Position numbers and translations under genes: made by a program
Assembly (NCBI GenBank): GCA_946886085.1
Contig: CAMPHX010000032.1
Coordinates: forward strand, 1 to 8,422
Reading direction: 5' to 3'
Source: an uncultured Flavobacteriales bacterium
GTDB taxonomy: Bacteria > Bacteroidota > Bacteroidia > Flavobacteriales > Vicingaceae
Length of the DNA stretch: 8,422 nt
In this document: in pieces, positions 1-6,412 of the stretch
How positions within the stretch are numbered: position 1 is the first letter of the stretch
Layout of the letters: every line of letters starts with the position of its first letter
Notes under the pieces: generated by a model
Told to the model about the DNA's origin: nothing
The model's input: only the letters and a program-made list of their open reading frames with translations
Database searches by the model: none

Positions 1-1018
1 GATAAGCATGGGTATCTTCTTCATGAGAATAAGTGAAAACGCCCAATCTGTCGAACTGCATTTCTTGTATCCAAGCTTTCATTTCTTCAATATCTTCTTG
101 CGTCTCACCTGGAAAACCAACAATAAAAGTAGTTCTAATGGTTATTTCAGGAATAATAGCTCTGATATCTTTTATCAATTGGGTAGTTTTTTCTCTGGTA
201 GCTCCTCTCCTCATAGCTTTTAACATATTGTTTGAAGCGTGTTGCAAGGGAATATCTAAGTAATTACATACTTTCGGATTGCTTTTCATGGTTTCAATAA
301 TATCCATCGGAAAACCTGTTGGGTAAGCGTAATGCAATCTTATCCATTCAATTCCTTCCACTTCCGACAAGGCATTCAGCAAATCCGACAATCGTCTTTC
401 TTTATAAATATCCAATCCATAAAAAGTAAGTTCCTGAGCAATTAAAACCAACTCTTTAACACCTTGTTTGGCTAGGTTTTTAGCTTGTTCCACCAATTGT
501 TCTATGGGTACTGATTCGTGTTTTCCTCTCATTAGCGGAATAGCACAAAAAGAACAAGCTCTGTCGCAGCCTTCAGAAATTTTTAAATAAGCGTAGTGAT
601 TGGGAGTAGTAATAATTCTTTCGCCAATTAACTCATGTTTGTAGTCGGCTTTTAGGATTTTTAATAATCTTGGTAATTCTTTCGTACCAAAATAGGCATC
701 TACTTCGGTAATTTCTTTTTCAAGAGAATCTCTATAACGTTCGGAAAGACATCCGGTAACGTATAATTTATCTACCAGACCTTCTTTTTTAGCTTCCGCA
801 TATCGTAAAATGGTGTCTATCGATTCTTGCTTAGCATTATCAATAAACCCACAAGTATTGATGATAACAATTTCGGAATCGTCTTGCTCTGCTTCGTGCT
901 CCACTTCAAAACCATTGGCTTTAAGCTGAGTCATTGCTACTTCCGAGTCGAATAAGTTTTTAGAACAACCCAATGTAATTACATTTACTTTGTTCTTTTT
1001 TAAGGTTTTCGTTTTCAA
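1..1018 (-). CDS. rimO: Ribosomal protein S12 methylthiotransferase RimO (3' end outside window)
   Basis: Radical-SAM enzyme that adds a methylthio group to the conserved aspartate of ribosomal protein S12, using two 4Fe-4S clusters. The visible 339 residues contain the N-terminal UPF0004-type domain with its three cluster cysteines (C18 in LGCSKN, C56 in NTCGF, C90 in TGCLS) and the radical-SAM motif CxxxCxxC at C151, C155 and C158 (SEGCDRACSFCAIP). The late segment FTYSHEEDTHAY is typical of RimO rather than of the related tRNA enzyme MiaB. The frame is still open at base 1, so the last roughly 100 residues, including the TRAM domain, are missing. No ATG fits the start. I chose the TTG at 1018-1016, because the protein then begins LKTKTLKKNKVNVITLGCSKN, which from memory aligns with Bacteroidetes RimO proteins starting MRTKSLKKNK. 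A TAnnTTTG box lies just upstream. The family call is very secure; the start is fairly secure. Confidence 0.95.
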   Translation of the reverse strand, partial: MKTKTLKKNKVNVITLGCSKNLFDSEVAMTQLKANGFEVEHEAEQDDSEIVIINTCGFIDNAKQESIDTILRYAEAKKEGLVDKLYVTGCLSERYRDSLEKEITEVDAYFGTKELPRLLKILKADYKHELIGERIITTPNHYAYLKISEGCDRACSFCAIPLMRGKHESVPIEQLVEQAKNLAKQGVKELVLIAQELTFYGLDIYKERRLSDLLNALSEVEGIEWIRLHYAYPTGFPMDIIETMKSNPKVCNYLDIPLQHASNNMLKAMRRGATREKTTQLIKDIRAIIPEITIRTTFIVGFPGETQEDIEEMKAWIQEMQFDRLGVFTYSHEEDTHAY

Positions 1019-1040
1019 AGAGATTTCAATTAATTTTTTG

Positions 1041-1048
1041 CAAAGATA
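1041..1048 (-). promoter_or_regulatory. Bacteroidetes-type -7 box for rimO
   Basis: Read on the minus strand this is TATCTTTG, a match to the Bacteroidetes -7 consensus TAnnTTTG. It ends 22 nt before the proposed TTG start of rimO, which would leave a leader of only about 15-18 nt. I do not see a clear TTG-containing -33 element at the usual distance, so this is a motif-only prediction. Confidence 0.5.
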
Positions 1049-1103
1049 CAATCCGTTTTTTAGACTTTTGCCCGAAAAGCGTTAAATGAGGTTAATGAGT
1101 TTG

Positions 1104-1117
1104 TTTTATCGACAAAA
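1104..1117. repeat. Near-perfect 14-bp palindrome in the divergent rimO/tyrS intergenic region
   Basis: TTTTATCGACAAAA matches its own reverse complement at 12 of 14 positions, with a central TCGA. It lies between the two divergent promoter boxes, 56 nt from the rimO box and 40 nt from the tyrS box. That position would suit an operator, but the sequence is short and AT-rich and may be chance. The rest of the 173-nt gap (1019-1191) holds only the two promoter boxes and an AT-rich stretch. Confidence 0.25.
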
Positions 1118-1156
1118 TCAAGTTTTTTTTTATTCTTAAGCTTTCGCTTTTATTAC

Positions 1157-1164
1157 TAAATTTG
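1157..1164 (+). promoter_or_regulatory. Bacteroidetes-type -7 box for tyrS
   Basis: TAAATTTG matches the Bacteroidetes -7 consensus TAnnTTTG exactly. It ends 27 nt before the tyrS ATG, giving a leader of about 20 nt that is A-rich and lacks a Shine-Dalgarno, as is usual in this phylum. No convincing -33 TTG is seen upstream. The box probably drives both tyrS and the nuclease gene behind it. Confidence 0.6.
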
Positions 1165-1191
1165 TCTCCTTAAAAAAACAAACTTTTGCAT

Positions 1192-2472
1192 ATGAATTTT
1201 ATTGAAGAACTAAAGTGGCGAGGAATGGTTCACGACATGATGCCGGGAACTGAAGAACAATTTAACAAAGAAGTAACCTCAGCTTATATTGGGTTTGACC
1301 CAACATCAGACTCTTTAGGTGTAGGAAATTTGGTTCAGGTAATGATATTGCTTCATTTGCAAAATTGCGGACATAAACCTGTAGCATTAGTTGGTGGAGC
1401 AACAGGAATGGTAGGCGATCCTTCAGGAAAATCTGCAGAAAGAAATTTATTAGATGAAGAAACACTTTTCCATAATGTTGCTTCCATAGAAAAACAATTA
1501 AGAAAATTCTTAAACTTTGATAGTGGCGAAAATGCTGCTGAATTAGTAAACAACTATGATTGGTTTAAAAATATGTCATTTTTAGAGTTTATTAGAGATG
1601 TGGGAAAACATATTTCTATCAATTATATGATGGCTAAAGATTCTGTAAAATCCAGACTAGAAACAGGATTATCTTTTACTGAGTTTTCTTACCAATTGGT
1701 TCAAGGATATGATTTTTACTGGTTGAACGAACACAAAAATTGTAAGGTACAACTTGGTGGTTCCGACCAATGGGGGAATATTGTAACGGGAACAGAACTT
1801 ATAAGAAGAAAATCTGGAAATGAAGCTTTTGCAGTTACTACTCCACTAATAAAAAAAGCTGACGGTACTAAATTTGGAAAAACTGCTGAAGGAAACATTT
1901 TTTTAGATGCTAAAAAAACTTCTCCATACAAATTTTACCAGTTTTGGATAAACTGTTCCGATGAAGATGCCGCTGCTTATATCAAAATTTTCACCTTAAA
2001 AGATAAAGCTACTATTGATGCTCTTATTAACGAACATCAACAAGCACCTCACTTACGTATTTTACAAAAAGCGTTGGCTGAAGATATTACGGTTAGAGTT
2101 CACTCTCAAGAAGATTATGATGCGGCTGTAAATGCTTCCGAAATTCTTTTTAAAACTGGTGATGAAGCGGTTGAAGGATTGAAAAAATTGTCTGAAGATT
2201 TATTCAATGCCGTTTTTGAAGGCGTTCCTCAAGCAGAAATTGCTGAAAGCAACTTTAACAGTGGTATTCCTATTGTTGATTTATTAGCAACTCAAACGAA
2301 CTTTTTAGCTTCTAATGGTGAAGCCAGAAGAGCATTAAAAGAAAATTCTATTAGTGTAAACAAAAGCAAAGTAGATGAGAATACTGTGGTTGACTCTTCA
2401 TTTTTAATCAATAACAACTACTTGCTTTTACAAAGAGGAAAGAAAAATTATTTTGTGGTAAAAGTGGGATAA
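1192..2472 (+). CDS. tyrS: Tyrosyl-tRNA synthetase (class I, TyrRS)
   Basis: Cytoplasmic enzyme that activates tyrosine with ATP and charges tRNA-Tyr. The 426-residue product has the usual bacterial length and order: a Rossmann catalytic domain (about 30-320) and a C-terminal S4-like RNA-binding domain (about 360-426, ending in [13 protein letters not shown]). Recognisable blocks are the ATP-site [20 protein letters not shown], the tyrosine-site [14 protein letters not shown], and the KMSKS-equivalent KFGKT at 227-231. The HIGH-equivalent reads GVGN at 43-46 (after DPTSDSL), so the first histidine is replaced by glycine. I chose ATG 1192 ([23 protein letters not shown]), which aligns with the start of Bacteroidetes TyrRS. 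An in-frame TTG six bases upstream would add only two residues. The gene is first in a two-gene unit with the nuclease 11 nt downstream. Function is very secure. Confidence 0.97.
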   Translation: MNFIEELKWRGMVHDMMPGTEEQFNKEVTSAYIGFDPTSDSLGVGNLVQVMILLHLQNCGHKPVALVGGATGMVGDPSGKSAERNLLDEETLFHNVASIEKQLRKFLNFDSGENAAELVNNYDWFKNMSFLEFIRDVGKHISINYMMAKDSVKSRLETGLSFTEFSYQLVQGYDFYWLNEHKNCKVQLGGSDQWGNIVTGTELIRRKSGNEAFAVTTPLIKKADGTKFGKTAEGNIFLDAKKTSPYKFYQFWINCSDEDAAAYIKIFTLKDKATIDALINEHQQAPHLRILQKALAEDITVRVHSQEDYDAAVNASEILFKTGDEAVEGLKKLSEDLFNAVFEGVPQAEIAESNFNSGIPIVDLLATQTNFLASNGEARRALKENSISVNKSKVDENTVVDSSFLINNNYLLLQRGKKNYFVVKVG

Positions 2473-2483
2473 ATTAATAACCC

Positions 2484-3353
2484 ATGAAAAAGACGATTGT
2501 CATCTTGTCCATTATTTTGATTGTTATTTTACTTTCATTTGTTTGGTTTGCTTTTGATAATCATCCAGATGATACAATAAGCGATAACAACACAAGCACG
2601 ACAATAGTAGCTGTAAATCAAGATACTTCAAGCACTTTATCTGCTAACGACACATTGGTAATTACCCACGATACACTTAGTATTACAGCAAATCATTTTA
2701 TTAAACTAGATTTATTGGAGCTTCCTAGTTTGTCAAATGATGAAGTAATTATTGAACATACAGGTTTTCGTCTGGTATATAGCGAAATGCACGAACAAGC
2801 CAAATGGGTGGCTTATGAATTTACAAAAGCAGAAACGTTTAAAAAAGTAAATAGAACAGACAATTTCAAACCTGACCCAAAAATACTTACAGGTTCAGCA
2901 ACATCAACAGATTACAAAGGTTCCGGATTTGACAGAGGACATTTAGCTCCTGCAGGAGATTTATCATGGTCGGCAGATGCTATGAGTTGCTCATTTTTCT
3001 ATAGTAATATGAGTCCGCAAACACCTAGTTTTAACAGAGGTGTTTGGAAAAAATTAGAAGAACAAGTTAGAGATTGGGCTAAACTATACGATACCATTTA
3101 TGTTGTTACAGGTCCTATTTTAGAAGACAGTTTACCCACCATTGGAGAAAATAAAGTGAGCATTCCGAAATATTATTACAAAGTTATTTTGGAGTATAAA
3201 CGCAATTCTACAAAAGCGATAGGCTTTATTTTGCCTAATGAAAAATTATCTTTTCCATTAAACAATTTTATTGTAAGCGTTGATAGTGTTGAGCAAATTA
3301 CAGGTATCGATTTTTTTCATCAACTTCCTGATACTATTGAAATTGGAGATTAA
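2484..3353 (+). CDS. Membrane-anchored DNA/RNA non-specific endonuclease (NUC1/EndoG family)
   Basis: A 289-residue beta-beta-alpha-metal nuclease related to Serratia nuclease and mitochondrial EndoG, expected to cut DNA and RNA outside the cytoplasmic membrane. Residues 4-24 form a strongly hydrophobic segment after MKK with no lipoprotein cysteine, so it is either a signal anchor or an uncleaved signal peptide. A Ser/Thr/Asp/Asn-rich linker (about 25-70) follows. The nuclease domain spans about 90-285 and carries the catalytic DRGH motif at 150-153 (H153 as general base), the metal-binding Asn in SNMSPQ (N175), and the downstream NRGVWKKLE helix (N184, E192). The set of expected catalytic residues looks complete. 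It starts 11 nt after the tyrS stop with no promoter box in the gap, so it is probably co-transcribed with tyrS. The family call is secure. The biological role (nutrient scavenging, DNA turnover or defence) cannot be told from sequence, and no immunity-like small gene follows it. Confidence 0.92.
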   Translation: MKKTIVILSIILIVILLSFVWFAFDNHPDDTISDNNTSTTIVAVNQDTSSTLSANDTLVITHDTLSITANHFIKLDLLELPSLSNDEVIIEHTGFRLVYSEMHEQAKWVAYEFTKAETFKKVNRTDNFKPDPKILTGSATSTDYKGSGFDRGHLAPAGDLSWSADAMSCSFFYSNMSPQTPSFNRGVWKKLEEQVRDWAKLYDTIYVVTGPILEDSLPTIGENKVSIPKYYYKVILEYKRNSTKAIGFILPNEKLSFPLNNFIVSVDSVEQITGIDFFHQLPDTIEIGD

Positions 3354-3358
3354 ATAAC

Positions 3359-3396
3359 TCCTAAGTATTCCTAAGTACTCAAGACATTCCTAAGTA
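3359..3396. repeat. Three copies of the 9-mer TCCTAAGTA
   Basis: Identical copies of TCCTAAGTA lie at 3359-3367, 3369-3377 and 3388-3396, with start-to-start distances of 10 and 19 nt. They fill most of the 48-nt gap between the convergent nuclease and DUF3820 genes. The unit is too short and the spacing too irregular for a CRISPR. It could come from local slippage or be part of the terminator region. Confidence 0.6.
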
Positions 3397-3403
3397 CTTT
3401 TTT
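3373..3403 (+). terminator. Weak rho-independent terminator after the nuclease gene
   Basis: AAGTACT (3373-3379) can pair with AGTACTT (3393-3399) across a 13-nt loop, and the second arm runs straight into a short T tract. It lies 20 nt past the nuclease stop codon. The stem is only 7 bp and AT-rich, so its strength is doubtful. On the opposite strand no T tract follows, so it would not stop the converging operon. Confidence 0.35.
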
Positions 3404-3629
3404 ATTTCCTCCTTAGCGGAACTAATAAATGTTCTAAGCCATTTAGCCTTATTTCGTGCATGGTTTCTAATAAAACTCCTAATTTACCTTTGGGAAATCC
3501 TTCTCGTTGAAACCATTCTAAATAAAATGAAGGTAAATCGCAAATGAGTCGTCCTTTATACTTTCCAAAAGGCATTTTCATTCTTACCAATTCTATAAGT
3601 AATTCTGGATTGCCTTCGTTAGCTTGCAT
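3402..3629 (-). CDS. DUF3820 family protein
   Basis: A 75-residue protein of the DUF3820 family, which Pfam describes as a putative quorum-sensing-regulated virulence factor family. The biochemical function is not established. The family signature is clear: MPFGKYKG (19-26), then CDLPSFYLEWF (30-40), GFPKGKLG (44-51) and an HEIRLNGLEHL helix (58-68), with a basic tail PLRRK. There is no signal peptide or membrane segment, so it should be cytoplasmic. Its ATG follows the TAA of the upstream HAD phosphatase with no bases between, so it is the last gene of the four-gene operon and is probably translated by re-initiation. It may be a small accessory protein or simply ride along. The family assignment is confident; nothing here reveals its job. 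Confidence 0.88.
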   Translation of the reverse strand: MQANEGNPELLIELVRMKMPFGKYKGRLICDLPSFYLEWFQREGFPKGKLGVLLETMHEIRLNGLEHLLVPLRRK

Positions 3630-4304
3630 TTACTTGATTAATGGTTCGTCTAACAAATAAAAATCTACAAATTCTCTAACACAACCATCGCCTCCTTTGG
3701 TTTGTAGCACTAAATCAACGACTTCTTTTACTTTTAGTACCGCATCGGCTGGACAAGCACTAAAGCCAATAGCTCTCATTACAGGTAAATCATTAATATC
3801 ATCACCAATAATGGCTACTTCTGCAAGCGTAATGTTTAGCTTTTCGCACCATTGGTTAAGAATTTCTAATTTAGGTTCTTGACCAACATAAAGATGTTTA
3901 ATATTTAATAATTCGGCACGAGCTTTTACCACTTCCAATTTGTATCCCGATGAAATAATACCTGCTTCAACTCCAACTTTAGGCAATGCCATTATTGCCA
4001 TTCCATCTTTAGCATTGTATTTTTTAAACTGGTCACCATTTTCCGTAAAAAACATTCCTGCATCAGTCATAACACCATCTACATCTAAAATCAATAATTT
4101 AATATCTTTCATTTTAGACCTGTCAACAAACATTGGTCTGGTAAGCATATTTTCAAAGTCTAACTGATTCTTGGTGCAAAACAATTGTAAATCGCCCAAA
4201 GACAATTCATTGATGTTGGCAATAGCATGTTCAGCACAAAAATCATTCAAGGATTTTTTTTCTCGAGCTAAAAATGAGGTGATATTTTGGGTAAGGAGTT
4301 TCAT
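3630..4304 (-). CDS. KdsC-like HAD phosphatase with an N-terminal extension
   Basis: HAD-superfamily phosphatase of the KdsC/YrbI type, which removes phosphate from 3-deoxy-ulosonic acid phosphates such as Kdo8P or KDN9P. All four HAD motifs are present: DVDGVMTDA (nucleophile D74, acid/base D76), the ISSG motif II (S118/S119), K145 in EPK, and GDDIND (D168/D169). The family tail GGDGCVREF (204-212) is also present. Family members are usually about 165-180 residues and begin near residue 65 here (M65 KDIKLLILD). This one has about 64 extra residues whose LSLGDLQLFCTKNQLDFENML stretch resembles the end of an XRE-type helix-turn-helix domain. The long start is supported because its ATG overlaps the TAA of the DAHP synthase gene (TAATG). 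The internal ATG at 4112 is the alternative. The cap-less HAD fold suggests a tetramer. The exact substrate is unknown; the true kdsC gene could be elsewhere in the genome. Confidence 0.85.
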   Translation of the reverse strand: MKLLTQNITSFLAREKKSLNDFCAEHAIANINELSLGDLQLFCTKNQLDFENMLTRPMFVDRSKMKDIKLLILDVDGVMTDAGMFFTENGDQFKKYNAKDGMAIMALPKVGVEAGIISSGYKLEVVKARAELLNIKHLYVGQEPKLEILNQWCEKLNITLAEVAIIGDDINDLPVMRAIGFSACPADAVLKVKEVVDLVLQTKGGDGCVREFVDFYLLDEPLIK

Positions 4305-5302
4305 TATATAATTTCATAGCCAACACTATTTGCTACAGGTTCTATGGCTGATTTTAACGCTATAAAAGATTCGTGCGTTAATTGCTGTGAAGCATCGGAC
4401 TTAGCAACAGCTGGGTTTGGGTGAGCTTCTATCAATAAGCCATCAATTCCCATTGCCACACAAGCTTTTGATAAACGTTCTACTCCGTAACGGTAACCTA
4501 AGGCATGACTTGGATCTAAAATAATAGGTAAGTTAGTGTATTCTTGTAAATAAGCTACTCCACATAAATCTAAAGTGAAACGTGTTTTTGTTTCAAAAGT
4601 ACGTATGCCTCTTTCGCACAAAATAACGTTTTCATTTCCTCCGGAAAGCATAAACTCTGCTGCCTGAACAAATTCTTGTAATGTTGTTCCGAAACCTCTT
4701 TTTAATAAAACAGGCTTACGCGTTTTAGCACAGGCACGCAAAATACCCTGGTCATACATGGCTTTGGCACCAATTTGAATCACATCGCTGTGTTCTATCA
4801 CTTCGTCAACATGCGTGGCATCCCTAACTTCGGTAATAACTGCCAAACCATGTTGCTCACGCATTTTAACTAATAATTTTAATCCTTCCAATCCCAACCC
4901 TTGAAAACTATAAGGGCTTGTACGAGGTTTGTAACAACCGCCTCTTAAGGTGGTTAAATTAAGTGATTTTAACAATGCAGCACTTTGTTGAATTTGCTCT
5001 TCAGATTCTACCGAACAAGGTCCGCCAATCAATAAGGTATTTTTAGTGTTTCCACCAATGGTAACGTTACCAATTTTTACTTCACGAGTTTGGTTTCTGT
5101 AGGCTCTAGAAGCAAGCTGCATATCATTTTCAAACACCCAGTGCTTTTCGGTAAAAGAAGTAACTTCACTAGGCACTTCTTTTACAGAAGATGAAGTAAT
5201 TAATACTTCTCTATCTTGAGAATGAATGTGAAAAGCTTTAATTTTTTCAGCTAACTGACTAGCAGTTGAGGCAGTAATATCTTTATTTAAATGAATTATC
5301 AT
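4304..5302 (-). CDS. aroF: 3-deoxy-7-phosphoheptulonate (DAHP) synthase, type I-beta, with N-terminal ferredoxin-like domain
   Basis: Condenses phosphoenolpyruvate with erythrose 4-phosphate to DAHP, the first step of the shikimate pathway. The 332-residue protein resembles the Thermotoga maritima enzyme. An N-terminal regulatory ferredoxin-like domain (about 1-75, MIIHLNKDITAS) precedes a TIM barrel. Visible motifs are GPCSVES (94-100), KPRTSPYSFQG (125-135), LLKRG (199-203), CERGIRTFE (229-237), DPSHALGYR (263-271) and EAHPNPAVAKSD (292-303). The four metal ligands C96, H266, E292 and D303 are all present and line up with C102, H272, E298 and D309 of the Thermotoga enzyme at a constant offset of six. 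KPRTSPY favours DAHP synthase over Kdo8P synthase, which has KANRSS-like sequence here. The start overlaps the upstream stop by 4 nt (ATGA) and the stop overlaps the next start by 1 nt. The KdsC-like neighbour leaves an alternative sugar substrate possible. Confidence 0.92.
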   Translation of the reverse strand: MIIHLNKDITASTASQLAEKIKAFHIHSQDREVLITSSSVKEVPSEVTSFTEKHWVFENDMQLASRAYRNQTREVKIGNVTIGGNTKNTLLIGGPCSVESEEQIQQSAALLKSLNLTTLRGGCYKPRTSPYSFQGLGLEGLKLLVKMREQHGLAVITEVRDATHVDEVIEHSDVIQIGAKAMYDQGILRACAKTRKPVLLKRGFGTTLQEFVQAAEFMLSGGNENVILCERGIRTFETKTRFTLDLCGVAYLQEYTNLPIILDPSHALGYRYGVERLSKACVAMGIDGLLIEAHPNPAVAKSDASQQLTHESFIALKSAIEPVANSVGYEII

Positions 5303-6300
5303 ATTTCTCCTTTTATCAAGTTCACAAAAGTAATAATTCCAACGGCATTTCCCTCTGCATTTAGCACAGGAAGATACATTACCGGAAAAGATTGCTCTCT
5401 TACTAAATTCAACATATCATCTACTGTTGCTGTATCTAAAATGGTTACAGGCGTTTTATTAATCATTTCCTGCGTATTCATTCCTTCAATATTCTCTAAG
5501 TTCTGCAACAAGGTTCTTCTTAAATCTGCATTAGAAATTATTCCATCAAACTTTTTATTGTTCTCTACTAAGGTTACGCCTAGCTTTCCGAAAGTTATTT
5601 GTTCTAAAATATTTTTAAGCGTAAGTTCAGACATATCTATTACCGGACATTCTTCACGAGGAATCATAAAATCTTTTATCTTAAAAAGAGAAACTATTTC
5701 TCGCTTGGTTAGGTCCATTAATGCTTGTCCAACACTTGCAGCTTTAAACAAAAAACTCCCGGAAACCGAAGTATGTACTCCCATATTTCTTAAAATGAAA
5801 GAAACTTCTCCATTTACACCACCATCAACATGTACATTTTTATTAGGGTATTTTTGTTTAAACTTTCTGATTTTTTTAAAGTTGACAGGGTCAAAAACAC
5901 CTCCACTTTGTCCGGGAATAGTTGCCATTATCAAGATAAAATCAAAATCACTAAACTTATCAAAGGCATCAACATCAGTAGGCGTAATAATAGCTAAACC
6001 TTTTTGTCCTTTAATGTCGGCAGGCATTTTAAAACCTACAGGCAACTCTTCGTACTGAAAAGTAACGTATTCTACAGGGTATTTTCTTAATAACTCAAAA
6101 TACTTCTCGGGGGTTTTGGTAATAATATGTAAGTCTATGGGGAGTTTACACCATGTTCTAATGTCAGCAATATCCTCAAAAACACTTGGATTGTCATTAC
6201 AATCTACATGCAATAAATCTACCTGATGAGCTTCTAAATCTGCAATGGTTTCTTTTAAAGGTCTTTTATTATCTGAATAGATAGATCCTGATATTTTCAT
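5299..6300 (-). CDS. Ribulose-phosphate 3-epimerase-like TIM barrel fused to a CBS-domain pair
   Basis: A 333-residue two-part protein. Residues 1 to about 200 form an Rpe-type barrel that keeps the metal and catalytic positions: H31 and D33 (LLHVDCND), H58 (DLHII) and D159 (VHVDGGVN), plus the phosphate loop MATIPGQSGG (125-134). The Rpe hallmark VPNLTFGP after the first metal motif is absent, TFHxE reads TFQYEE (Q82), and two of the active-site methionines known from Rpe are replaced (N35, I60). These changes suggest a different pentose or other sugar phosphate substrate. Residues 206-331 are two CBS repeats (about 208-265 and 275-331) that resemble the tail of arabinose-5-phosphate isomerase KdsD/KpsF (KDFMIPREECPVID, GIISNADLRR, GIITFVNLI) and probably bind a nucleotide or nucleotide-sugar as a sensor. 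It is the first gene of the operon, with a TAnnTTTG box upstream. Fold and fusion are clear; the reaction is inferred. Confidence 0.85.
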   Translation of the reverse strand: MKISGSIYSDNKRPLKETIADLEAHQVDLLHVDCNDNPSVFEDIADIRTWCKLPIDLHIITKTPEKYFELLRKYPVEYVTFQYEELPVGFKMPADIKGQKGLAIITPTDVDAFDKFSDFDFILIMATIPGQSGGVFDPVNFKKIRKFKQKYPNKNVHVDGGVNGEVSFILRNMGVHTSVSGSFLFKAASVGQALMDLTKREIVSLFKIKDFMIPREECPVIDMSELTLKNILEQITFGKLGVTLVENNKKFDGIISNADLRRTLLQNLENIEGMNTQEMINKTPVTILDTATVDDMLNLVREQSFPVMYLPVLNAEGNAVGIITFVNLIKGEI

Positions 6301-6329
6301 TTAGTTATGTAATGTTGCTTTTACAATGC

Positions 6330-6337
6330 CAAAACTA
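6330..6337 (-). promoter_or_regulatory. Bacteroidetes-type -7 box for the four-gene operon
   Basis: On the minus strand this reads TAGTTTTG, matching TAnnTTTG. It ends 29 nt before the ATG of the Rpe-CBS gene, giving a leader of about 20-24 nt. No clear -33 TTG is visible. It is the only good candidate in the gap and lies downstream of the hairpin that separates this operon from the DUF481 gene. Confidence 0.55.
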
Positions 6338-6357
6338 CTTAATTTTTTGATTTATGT

Positions 6358-6412
6358 AAAAGCCACGAATACACGAATATTATTTCTTTTTTATTCATGC
6401 ATTAGTGCTTTT
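6358..6412. repeat. Decayed REP-like inverted repeat with CCACGAAT/ATTCGTGG core
   Basis: The left arm 6358-6378 (AAAA, then GCCACGAATACACGAAT) pairs with the right arm 6393-6412 (ATTCATGCATTAGTGCTTTT) across a 14-nt AT-only-plus-C loop. By my count there are 17 base pairs, three mismatches and one bulge. The left arm itself contains CACGAATA twice in tandem (6364-6371 and 6372-6379). The CCACGAAT/ATTCGTGG palindrome is, as far as I recall, a dispersed hairpin family in Bacteroidetes genomes, with this copy having one eroded arm. Confidence 0.55.

Noticed and set aside
8..263. Two overlapping plus-strand frames of 71 and 76 codons
   Set aside because: They lie antisense to the strongly conserved rimO radical-SAM region and show no family features.
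1186..1191. TTG start six bases upstream of the tyrS ATG
   Set aside because: The ATG at 1192 gives the family N-terminus [11 protein letters not shown], and TTG is a weaker codon with no added support.
3359..3396. CRISPR-like array
   Set aside because: The units are 9 nt with spacers of 1 and 10 nt and no cas genes are present, so this is a short local repeat only.
2484..3629. Toxin-immunity pair (nuclease plus the small DUF3820 protein)
   Set aside because: The two genes converge on opposite strands, DUF3820 belongs to the other operon, and its family is found without nucleases.
5291..6058. A 255-codon plus-strand open frame
   Set aside because: It is antisense to the Rpe-CBS gene, its composition (Ser/Thr/Ile/Phe-rich) is that of a complement shadow, and the minus frame carries clear motifs.
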